Shown here piece by piece: positions 1 to 6,194 of a stretch of 9,388 bases of DNA. Under the pieces are notes generated by a model, which was given only the letters and a program-made list of their open reading frames with translations, made no database searches and was not told the DNA's origin. The DNA comes from Chitinophaga pinensis (GTDB lineage: Bacteria > Bacteroidota > Bacteroidia > M30B66). How positions within the stretch are numbered: the stretch's first letter is position 1; every line of letters begins with the position of its first letter. The translations under genes and the position numbers were made by a program. The stretch lies in contig CALQRR010000032.1 of NCBI GenBank assembly GCA_943333015.1, forward strand, positions 1 through 9,388, given 5' to 3'.

Positions 1-280
1 GCACCTTGCTGGCAAACCCTTATCTCCTTTTCAGTATAAGGATAAAGGATCGATGGCTACCGTTGGCAGAAATAAAGCGGTTGTAGATCTGCCTTCGTTT
101 AGTTTCGGCGGATTCTTTGCCTGGTTGGTCTGGATGTTCTTGCATTTGATGTTACTGGTAGGCTTCCGAAACCGGGTAGTTGTTTTTGTCGACTGGATGT
201 GGAACTACCTCTCTTATGAACGGGCGCTTCGTTTGATTGTCCGCAAATATGACCCCAAGCTTACTCCCGAGGAAGAATAA
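1..280 (+). CDS. Type II NADH:quinone oxidoreductase (NDH-2), C-terminal fragment, 5' end outside window
   Basis: The frame is open from the left edge (first full codon at base 2) to TAA at 278-280, so about 92 C-terminal residues are visible. They contain the stretch KDKGSMATVGRNKAVVDLP, typical of the end of the FAD/NADH-binding region in NDH-2. A hydrophobic, aromatic-rich segment with FFAWLVWMFLHLMLLVGFRNR follows, then a basic/amphipathic tail with SYERALRLIVR. In this family, known as the non-proton-pumping NADH dehydrogenase, that C-terminal part anchors the enzyme to the inner face of the cytoplasmic membrane, where it passes electrons from NADH to quinone. The ATG at 53 is the internal Met of GSMATVG and not the start. 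The 3' end overlaps the opposing histidine kinase gene by 20 bp. The catalytic domains are outside the window, so this rests on the C-terminus alone. Confidence 0.88.
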   Translation, partial: HLAGKPLSPFQYKDKGSMATVGRNKAVVDLPSFSFGGFFAWLVWMFLHLMLLVGFRNRVVVFVDWMWNYLSYERALRLIVRKYDPKLTPEEE

Positions 281-1463
281 CCCGAAACGTACTGCCGACT
301 CCGACGGTCGACTCCAATTCAATACGTCCCCGGAGGTTCTCAACCAGATTTTTTACGGTGTTAAGCCCGATCCCAGTGCCTTTTTTACCAAACCGATCTT
401 GCTTAGCCACTATTTGCATCATCCCGAAAATACGGCAATGTGAGGCTTTGGGTATACCCAAGCCATTGTCGATCACCTCAAAAATTATTTCCGAAGGACT
501 TTCGGCTACTATGATGTGAATTTGCCCTTCGGTCTTGTCGTTATATTTGATGGCATTGCCTATCAGGTTCTGTAAAATCTGATGTAGAATGGTAGGATCG
601 GTGGTGATTTCAGACACCTGAATGTCCATGGAAATCTGAATATCATTGGGCGGACTGCAAAAGTCAATCAGGCTTTTAACATAATATGCCATCTGAATCA
701 GTTGCGGACGATACGCTGCCTGACCCTCAATTGCATGTGTGAGCATTCCATCCACAAGCACGATTGCCTGATGGGCTTTACTCTTGAGCTGCAGCAATCC
801 ATTTCTTGAAACATCATTGAGCGATTCCTGATTTTGTTTCAAAACGAAATCAGATAATGCGGAAATGGCATTGAGGGGTGAGCGCAAATCGTGTGAGACC
901 AAATGTGCGAAACGGCTTATCTCCAGATTTTTAGTCTGTAACTCTTGCTGAATCACTTCGAGTTCTATAACCTTCTTGCGGAGTTCCATATGTGTAACAA
1001 CTTGATCAGACAAAGCTGTCAATGCTTTCATTTGTTCCAACGAAAGGGCATTGGGCTTTTGATCAATAACACATAAGGTGCCGAGCGCCTTACCATCGGA
1101 TGTAACGAGGGGCGCTCCTGCATAAAAAACCACATGCGGATCGCCGGTGGTCAGTGGATTGTCAAAAAAACGTTCATCTTCTCGCGCATCGCCGACAATA
1201 AATACGTCCTCCGGATTGAGAATGGCATGCGCACAAAAAGCAATATCGCGGGGTGTTTCTGTTGCAGCAAGTCCATGGTGCGATTTGAACCATTGCCGAT
1301 CGTGATCGATAAGTGAAACAAGTGCGATGGGGGTGCCGCAGATAAATGCCGCAAGCGCTGTTATCGTGTCATATTCTGGCTCCGATAACGTATCAAGTAT
1401 TTGATAGAGATCAAGACTGGCTTGTCGTTCAAGTTCATTTTCAGGGATAGCGGCAACTTTCAT
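261..1463 (-). CDS. GAF-domain sensor histidine kinase (orphan)
   Basis: This is a 400-residue protein with no membrane segment or signal peptide, so probably a cytosolic sensor kinase. Residues ~1-160 form a GAF domain of the kind found at the N-terminus of many Bacteroidota kinases (IPENELERQASLDLYQILDT, then LVSLIDHDRQWFKS and GTLCVIDQKP). A charged, heptad-like linker (~158-185) leads to the dimerisation/phosphoacceptor helix FAHLVSHDLRSPLNAI, with His191 the predicted phosphorylation site. The ATP-binding domain shows the N box (LIGNAIKYND, Asn303), G1 (IDNGLGI, Asp332), an F-box-like FGMM and G2 (GTGIGL, 362-367). All kinase motifs are intact. No response regulator gene is in the window, so the partner and the GAF ligand are unknown. 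The ATG at 1463 is preceded by an A/T-rich leader without a clear Shine-Dalgarno. The last codons overlap the convergent NDH-2 gene. Confidence 0.93.
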   Translation of the reverse strand: MKVAAIPENELERQASLDLYQILDTLSEPEYDTITALAAFICGTPIALVSLIDHDRQWFKSHHGLAATETPRDIAFCAHAILNPEDVFIVGDAREDERFFDNPLTTGDPHVVFYAGAPLVTSDGKALGTLCVIDQKPNALSLEQMKALTALSDQVVTHMELRKKVIELEVIQQELQTKNLEISRFAHLVSHDLRSPLNAISALSDFVLKQNQESLNDVSRNGLLQLKSKAHQAIVLVDGMLTHAIEGQAAYRPQLIQMAYYVKSLIDFCSPPNDIQISMDIQVSEITTDPTILHQILQNLIGNAIKYNDKTEGQIHIIVAESPSEIIFEVIDNGLGIPKASHCRIFGMMQIVAKQDRFGKKGTGIGLNTVKNLVENLRGRIELESTVGVGSTFRVILPRE

Positions 1464-1597
1464 CAGACAAAAAAAAATATCCTATTGGGGTCGTCAAATT
1501 ATCAGAAACGAAAAAAAATACTGCAATAATCGTTCAGCAATAAATCTTGTTGCACATTCTTTATTAAGCTATACGTAGCAATACTCCAACAGTTATA
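1464..1597. other. Intergenic gap, histidine kinase leader
   Basis: This A/T-rich gap of 134 bp lies between the end of the AGMO-like gene and the start of the histidine kinase, both on the minus strand. Read on the minus strand it has a run of eight T (1511-1518) and another of nine T (1469-1477), the second just before the kinase ATG. I found near matches but no exact TAnnTTTG -7 box, and no strong hairpin before either T run. A small inverted repeat, GCTA-TACG-TAGC, sits at 1568-1579. Whether the kinase has its own promoter here or is read through from upstream cannot be settled from the sequence. Confidence 0.4.
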
Positions 1598-2812
1598 TTA
1601 TGTTTTTATTTCCAACAAAGGCGAACGAACTAGGGTCCATAGGGAAGCTCCAATCCAACATACAACAAGGAGACTGCCCCACAGAGGAAAAACAGAAAAC
1701 TTAAAAATCAAAAAAAGGGCGCATGCAGGGAGACGTAGCAATTCAGCCTTTCGGGCATAAGATCGCAGCTCAAGGAGCCATCCGAAAATTATAATCGAGG
1801 CCAAACACAAGAGAATTGCAGGAGCTGTTTCGGAAAGTGGTAACTGAGCACTTTTGAACAATAAGAGTGACGCGACTCCCAGAACGACACTAAACTGAAT
1901 AAGCACATACCACTTCATCTGGGCAGAGGCAGGATAATCGAATTTGTGAAATGACGTGCGACTAACAGCGGTAGGATAATCGGGGCCACCATAAGCTTGG
2001 GGTTTCCATCCAGGTGGTTCAAAAAACAACAGAAATTTATCTTTCCAAAGATGAAAATGCTTTGACATTCGGAACAAATCAAACCAATATTTCAGGTTTG
2101 CTTGTAAAGGATCCCAAGAACGGAGTGGCGTGGTAACACCATAGACAGGTGCTTCCTCTTCCCGTTGAAAAGTCCCAAACAGCCGATCCCAGATAATAAG
2201 CGTTCCCGCATGATTTTTATCAATATACTTTGGATTACTTCCGTGATGTACCCGATGATGAGATGGCGTATTAAAGACATATTCGAACCAACCCATATTC
2301 CTAATTAGCTCCGTGTGAATCCAAAATTGATACAATGTATTGAACGCGATGACAGTGATGGTCATAAGTGGATCGAATCCCAAAATGGCCAGCGGAAGGT
2401 AGAACAGAGAAGAGAAGAATCCTTGAAACCAGGATTGGCGAAGAGCAACCGTCAGATTATACTCTTCACTTTGATGATGAACAATGTGGGTAGCCCAAAT
2501 GGCATTGATTTCATGACTGAGCCGGTGAAACCAGTAATAACAAAAGTCGACCGAAATAAAAAGAATCACCCACCAGATGCCGGTTTGCGGAATGGTAAAA
2601 AAACGTGTGTGTTCGAAAAGCCAGTAGTAAAAAAAGAACAGGGCCGTTTTAAAGAAAATACCTGTGAGTTGTTGCCCGATGCCGCAGCTAATATTGGTAA
2701 TGGCATCGCTAAACCGGTAGAGTTTTAAGCCTTTCCACGACGACCAGGCCAGCTCTAATCCAATCAACACAAAAAAAACGGGAACCGAAAGTGCGATATA
2801 GTTTGTTGCCAT
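1598..2812 (-). CDS. Fatty acid hydroxylase/sterol desaturase superfamily membrane protein, AGMO (alkylglycerol monooxygenase)-like
   Basis: This 404-residue integral membrane protein carries the histidine clusters that bind the di-iron centre of this superfamily: HRLSH (96-100), HIVHH (109-113), H166 in QFWIHTE, and SHHRVHH (184-190), plus H201 in IDKNHAGTLIIWDR. Hydrophobic segments lie at ~5-20, 50-66, 78-95, 133-160, and in a C-terminal group at ~300-320, 328-346 and 360-395. The phrases YNLTVALRQS, YQFWIHTE, NTPSHHRVHHG and the separate C-terminal membrane region match my memory of animal alkylglycerol monooxygenase (TMEM195) more closely than short sterol desaturases. AGMO cleaves ether lipids using tetrahydrobiopterin. 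The bacterial substrate is unknown, so the AGMO label means similarity, not proven function. The ATG at 2812 follows the stop of the protease gene by 6 bp, so the two are probably co-transcribed with the protease gene first. Confidence 0.9.
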   Translation of the reverse strand: MATNYIALSVPVFFVLIGLELAWSSWKGLKLYRFSDAITNISCGIGQQLTGIFFKTALFFFYYWLFEHTRFFTIPQTGIWWVILFISVDFCYYWFHRLSHEINAIWATHIVHHQSEEYNLTVALRQSWFQGFFSSLFYLPLAILGFDPLMTITVIAFNTLYQFWIHTELIRNMGWFEYVFNTPSHHRVHHGSNPKYIDKNHAGTLIIWDRLFGTFQREEEAPVYGVTTPLRSWDPLQANLKYWFDLFRMSKHFHLWKDKFLLFFEPPGWKPQAYGGPDYPTAVSRTSFHKFDYPASAQMKWYVLIQFSVVLGVASLLLFKSAQLPLSETAPAILLCLASIIIFGWLLELRSYARKAELLRLPACALFLIFKFSVFPLWGSLLVVCWIGASLWTLVRSPLLEIKT

Positions 2813-2818
2813 GATGAA

Positions 2819-3766
2819 TCAGTGTGTGATGCGTTGTTTGCAAGCCCGTTTAAATAGTAACAGCCCTATCGGTAAAAGCACTAATGCTATGGCTGCATGG
2901 AGCCCGGCATCAGGACCAGATCCGGCGTTGTCGGTAGTAATTGGAAGCAAGCCCTGTTGATTCAGGTAGTAGGCCAGCACCGCCAGTCCATTGTTGGCAA
3001 AGTGAGCAGCAACCGAATACCAGATCGATCCGGACCAATAGAACAGATATCCCAAAAAGGCACCAATGAGAAAACGTGGAAGAAAGCCAAAAAACTGAAA
3101 ATGGATAAAACTGAAGACAAACGCCGTTATCCAGATGGCCAGATGCGGCTTTCCCGTCCATTTGGTAAACATCGGCTGTAAGGTGGCACGAAAGAGCAAT
3201 TCTTCCCCCAGCGCAGGAATCAACGCCATGATGAGTAGTGAAAGCAGCAAATCCGAAACGCTAGGCATGGTGAGAAATAATTCTGTCAAACGCCCGGCCT
3301 GATCTTCTTGTGCACGCATCCAATTGCCCAAAGGCTGAAGAAATTCGGGGAAAACCAACAAATTGTTAAAGGTTGACAACAGGTTGATCAAGGGCAGTTG
3401 AATCCACATCAATAACATCGCTCCTAAGAACAAGTGAAGCAATGGTTTGCCTTGAAGAAACAAGCCTTGTCGTAAAGGAATTCCGCGCAAATAAACGAGC
3501 ATCACGGGAGGGAAAAGAAAAATTCCGCAAGCGGAGAGTAACTGACTTAACTGTAATAAAACGAGCGCGCCCGGTTGAGAAGGATCTTGAACCAAGGAAT
3601 TCATCTCAGGGATAGAAAATCCAAAAACAAGCACCCCCATGACAACCGACAAAAAAGAGGCCATCGAAATACCGGTAATACAGAGAATAAGCAGCCAAAT
3701 AAATTGCCGCGTAGGCCCTGCGTCCTGTAAATTGGGTGGATAGAGTTGAAAACGTGAATGCGGCAT
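2819..3766 (-). CDS. CPBP family intramembrane glutamic/metalloprotease (CAAX protease/bacteriocin-processing family)
   Basis: This protein has 315 residues when started at the ATG at 3766. It has about eight hydrophobic segments (~21-50, 68-93, 108-130, 170-187, 210-222, 229-244, 249-268, 289-305). It shows all three CPBP (Abi) motifs: EExxxR at E188-E189-R193 (GEELLFRATLQ), FxxxH at F218-H222 (FSFIHFQ), and HxxxN at H255-N259 (AHFANN). The family includes Rce1-type CAAX proteases and bacteriocin self-immunity proteins, and most bacterial members have no known substrate. The frame stays open upstream to 4120, but that part is antisense to dusB. I chose 3766 because FQLYPPNLQ right after it looks like a normal family N-terminus, and because a candidate promoter (3838-3845) lies between this start and the alternative ATG at 3910. 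It is first of a two-gene unit with the AGMO-like hydroxylase. Confidence 0.88.
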   Translation of the reverse strand: MPHSRFQLYPPNLQDAGPTRQFIWLLILCITGISMASFLSVVMGVLVFGFSIPEMNSLVQDPSQPGALVLLQLSQLLSACGIFLFPPVMLVYLRGIPLRQGLFLQGKPLLHLFLGAMLLMWIQLPLINLLSTFNNLLVFPEFLQPLGNWMRAQEDQAGRLTELFLTMPSVSDLLLSLLIMALIPALGEELLFRATLQPMFTKWTGKPHLAIWITAFVFSFIHFQFFGFLPRFLIGAFLGYLFYWSGSIWYSVAAHFANNGLAVLAYYLNQQGLLPITTDNAGSGPDAGLHAAIALVLLPIGLLLFKRACKQRITH

Positions 3767-3837
3767 GAATACGTTTAAAAGAAGAACAAGGCTGTCAGGC
3801 GAATGTAAAAAAGAAAATCCTGCAGATATGTCGATTA

Positions 3838-3845
3838 CAAACTTA
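3838..3845 (-). promoter_or_regulatory. Candidate Bacteroidota -7 promoter box for the protease/hydroxylase unit
   Basis: On the minus strand this reads TAAGTTTG, an exact match to the Bacteroidota sigma-70 -7 element TAnnTTTG. Transcription would begin around 3831, giving a leader of about 65 nt before the ATG at 3766. No good TTG -33 element is present at about 19 bp spacing, so this is a motif match only. Confidence 0.38.
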
Positions 3846-3886
3846 ACAGAATTGGCTGATGTGGCGGAAGATGCGGGATTTATACC

Positions 3887-3894
3887 TATTTTTG
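3887..3894 (+). promoter_or_regulatory. Candidate Bacteroidota -7 promoter box for dusB-thiL
   Basis: This is TATTTTTG, an exact match to TAnnTTTG. It would place transcription start near 3901, only about 8 nt before the dusB ATG, so the mRNA would be nearly leaderless. As with the opposing box, no TTG is present at the usual -33 spacing. The two -7 boxes are 41 bp apart and point away from each other. Confidence 0.35.
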
Positions 3895-3908
3895 CCGGCT
3901 GAAAGAAC

Positions 3909-4910
3909 ATGGTAAAAATCGGAAATATAGAGTTGGGTGAATTTCCATTGCTGTTAGCACCAATGGAAGATGTGAGTGATCCTCCGTTTCGTTTGGTTTG
4001 CAAGCAATACGGTGCCGATATGATGTACACCGAGTTCATCTCTTCCGAGGGCCTCATTCGGGATGCGGTGAAGAGCAAGAAGAAGCTGGATATTTTCGAA
4101 TATGAACGTCCTATTGGCATTCAGCTTTTCGGAAGTGATATTGATTCTATGCGGGAAGCCGCAGAGATTGCTGCTGCTGCTGAACCCGATTTGATTGATA
4201 TCAATTACGGTTGTCCGGTAAAAAACGTGGCCTGTAAAGGAGCCGGCGCAGCCTTGCTACAAGACATTCCAAAGATGGTGTCGATGACCCGGGAGATTGT
4301 CAATTGCACCTCGTTGCCCGTGACGGTAAAAACCCGACTCGGCTGGGACGACACTACCAAGAACATCATTGAAGTGGCGGAACGCCTGCAGGACATTGGA
4401 ATTCAGGCGCTCACCATACATGGTCGCACACGGGCGCAACTGTATAAAGGTCCGGCCGAATGGCAACTCATTGGAGAAGTAAAAAACAATCCACGCATTC
4501 GGATTCCGATTTTTGGGAATGGAGATGTTGACTCCCCAGAGAAAGCCATCGCGATGAAAAATCAGTTTGGTGTAGACGGGGTGATGATAGGACGGGCGAG
4601 CATTGGCTATCCGTGGATTTTTAATGAAATCAAGCATTTCATGCGCACGGGTGAACATCTTGCCCCACCAACAATTGCGGATCGTGTAAACGTGTGCCGC
4701 ACCCACTTGGATGCATCCATCGAATGGAAAGGTCCTGTTTTAGGGATTATTGAGATGCGTCGTCATTACACCAATTACTTCAAAGGCATTCCGCATTTTA
4801 AGGAATACCGCATGCAACTGGTCACTTTGCCTACCTATTCTGACGTTCAGGCGGTATTGCAAGAGATCGAAACGGTGTTGGGAAATCTCCCTGCCGAAAC
4901 ACTTATGTGA
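3909..4910 (+). CDS. dusB: tRNA dihydrouridine synthase B
   Basis: This 333-residue FMN enzyme of the Dus family reduces specific uridines in tRNA to 5,6-dihydrouridine in the cytoplasm. The TIM-barrel N-terminus begins with PLLLAPMEDVSDPPFR (13-28), where the FMN-binding loop lies. The catalytic cysteine is Cys102 in INYGCPVKNVACKGAGAALL. Lys141 (VKTRLGW) and His171 (IHGRTR) are the usual FMN/substrate contacts. The flavin phosphate is held by FGNGDV (202-207) and GVMIGRA (224-230). The C-terminal helical tRNA-binding part has MRRHYTNYFKG (283-293). The GCPVKNV and GNGDV wording and the length fit the DusB branch. The ATG at 3909 overlaps the minus-strand trinucleotide CAT at 3908-3910. A weak purine-rich stretch (GAAAG) precedes it. 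The stop is within 2 bp of thiL, so the pair is probably one transcript. Confidence 0.95.
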   Translation: MVKIGNIELGEFPLLLAPMEDVSDPPFRLVCKQYGADMMYTEFISSEGLIRDAVKSKKKLDIFEYERPIGIQLFGSDIDSMREAAEIAAAAEPDLIDINYGCPVKNVACKGAGAALLQDIPKMVSMTREIVNCTSLPVTVKTRLGWDDTTKNIIEVAERLQDIGIQALTIHGRTRAQLYKGPAEWQLIGEVKNNPRIRIPIFGNGDVDSPEKAIAMKNQFGVDGVMIGRASIGYPWIFNEIKHFMRTGEHLAPPTIADRVNVCRTHLDASIEWKGPVLGIIEMRRHYTNYFKGIPHFKEYRMQLVTLPTYSDVQAVLQEIETVLGNLPAETLM

Positions 4911-4912
4911 TT

Positions 4913-5983
4913 ATGCTTCAACAACCTGTGAACAAAACCGAACTGGAAACGCTGGGCGAATTCGGATTGATAGCGCATCTGACAAACGGATTTTTGCTTC
5001 AGAATGAGAGCAGTAAAAAAGGCATTGGGGATGATGCAGCGGTGTTGCATTACGGCGATCGGGATGTGCTGGTAACAACCGACATGCTGCTCGAGGGTAT
5101 TCATTTCGATTTGGCCTACATGCCTTTAAAGCATCTGGGTTATAAAGCAGCCGTTGTAAATTTTTCGGACATCTATGCGATGAATGGAAAGCCGGAACAA
5201 CTCACGATTGCCTTGGCCTGTTCGAGTCGATTTCCGGTAGAAGCGCTGGAAGATTTGTATGAAGGTTTTGCCTTGGCGTGTAAGAATTACGGGGTGGATT
5301 TGGTGGGTGGCGACACGACCTCTTCCCGTTCCGGATTGGTATTGAGTCTGACAGCTATTGGAAGTGTTGAAAAAGGAAAAGCTATTGGGCGTGACGGTGC
5401 AAAGAAAGGCGACCTGCTGGTGGTTTCAGGTGATTTAGGCGGTGCGTATGTTGGATTGCAGTTATTGGAACGTGAGAAATCCGTGTTTCTGGATCATCCT
5501 GATGCACAACCCGATTTGGAAGGTTACGATTACATTCTGGAGCGTCAGCTGAAACCGGAAGCCCGAAGGGATATTGTTGAATTACTTTCTGAAATGGGTG
5601 TTACACCAACGTCCATGATTGATATTTCGGATGGATTGAGTTCTGAGATTTTGCATTTGTGCAAGAATAGCGGAGTAGGGTGTGCACTATATGAGGAGAA
5701 AATCCCGATCGACCCAACGACGTATAACATGGCCCGCGATTTTGAAATGGATCCAACGGTGTGTGCCTTGAGTGGCGGGGAAGATTATGAGTTGATGTTT
5801 ACCATCAGTCAGAATGATTTTGAAAAGATCAAGAACAACATGCTCGTTTCCATTATTGGTCACATGACCGATGCGGTTCAAGGAGCTGTTTTGATTGACA
5901 AAAGTGGCGGTGTTCATCCGTTGACGGCCCAAGGATGGAACAGTTTTAAACCCAACAGCCCGGATCAGGCGGAAGAGCATTGA
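4913..5983 (+). CDS. thiL: Thiamine-monophosphate kinase
   Basis: This 356-residue protein of the PurM/ThiL (AIRS-related) ATP-binding superfamily phosphorylates thiamine monophosphate to thiamine diphosphate, the last step of cofactor synthesis. Metal- and ATP-binding motifs are all present: GIGDDAAV (38-44, Asp40/Asp41), TTDMLLEGIHF (Asp57), VNFSDIYAMNG (Asp86), LVGGDTT (Asp134), IDISDGLSSE (Asp237/Asp240) and GGEDYELMF (288-296). Length is slightly above typical ThiL because of a short N-terminal lead and a polar C-tail ending QAEEH. The ATG at 4913 is preferred. A GTG at 4907 in the same frame would add two residues and create a 4-bp overlap with the dusB stop, and cannot be excluded. No Shine-Dalgarno is visible, so translation may depend on coupling to dusB. 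No other thiamine gene is in the window. Confidence 0.95.
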   Translation: MLQQPVNKTELETLGEFGLIAHLTNGFLLQNESSKKGIGDDAAVLHYGDRDVLVTTDMLLEGIHFDLAYMPLKHLGYKAAVVNFSDIYAMNGKPEQLTIALACSSRFPVEALEDLYEGFALACKNYGVDLVGGDTTSSRSGLVLSLTAIGSVEKGKAIGRDGAKKGDLLVVSGDLGGAYVGLQLLEREKSVFLDHPDAQPDLEGYDYILERQLKPEARRDIVELLSEMGVTPTSMIDISDGLSSEILHLCKNSGVGCALYEEKIPIDPTTYNMARDFEMDPTVCALSGGEDYELMFTISQNDFEKIKNNMLVSIIGHMTDAVQGAVLIDKSGGVHPLTAQGWNSFKPNSPDQAEEH

Positions 5984-6194
5984 GTGACCGGAAGGATGTG
6001 CATCTTGACGTGTGAGGAGGTTTTTCGGGAAACCGAAATGTGGAGGCACGTCTGAAACACGCAGCTCATTAAATTCACAAGGCAAACGTTTAACGCGAGT
6101 TGCGCGAAGGATTGAAGGGAGCTCCTGCGACCTGAAAGCCTGACCTGACAAAACCGGAGCTTTGGCGGAGGTGTTGGTCAGGGCGCGCCCAAAA
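5984..6194. other. Intergenic region with several inverted repeats, possible repeat element or structured RNA
   Basis: There is no credible gene in these 211 bp between the convergent thiL and hydrolase genes. Inverted repeats are dense: GACGTG (6007-6012) pairs with CACGTC (6047-6052) around an inner perfect hairpin at 6023-6038; GGAGCTCC is a palindrome at 6118-6125; CCTGACC (6139-6145) pairs with GGTCAGG (6176-6182); and GGGCGCGCCC (6181-6190) is a 10-bp palindrome ending 4 bp before the hydrolase stop. None is followed by a proper T run. The composition, with G/C-rich blocks such as GCGCGAAGGATTGAAGG, resembles dispersed intergenic repeats of Bacteroidota genomes, but only one copy is visible here. 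Confidence 0.45.
6023..6038. other. Perfect 6-bp hairpin with GAAA tetraloop downstream of thiL
   Basis: TTTCGG-GAAA-CCGAAA forms a perfect stem with a GNRA tetraloop, nested inside the GACGTG/CACGTC inverted repeat (6007-6052). It starts 40 bp after the thiL stop. It lacks a following U tract on the plus strand, so it is not a canonical intrinsic terminator, though it could stabilise the thiL mRNA 3' end. Confidence 0.4.

Noticed and set aside
1464..1597. Promoter for the histidine kinase
   Set aside because: Only near matches to TAnnTTTG were found (TATTTTTT, TAATTTGA), with no correctly spaced TTG, so I did not call a promoter.
2315..2728. 137-codon plus-strand open frame inside the AGMO-like gene
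   Set aside because: It is antisense to the conserved histidine-rich core of the hydroxylase and has a low-complexity, motif-free product.
3767..4120. Minus-strand open frame extending the CPBP protease by 118 residues to 4120
   Set aside because: Most of it is antisense to the well-supported 5' end of dusB, and the extension has no CPBP-like sequence; the start at 3766 fits the family better.
4257..4706. 149-codon minus-strand open frame opposite dusB
   Set aside because: It is a shadow of the conserved dusB catalytic region with no recognisable product.
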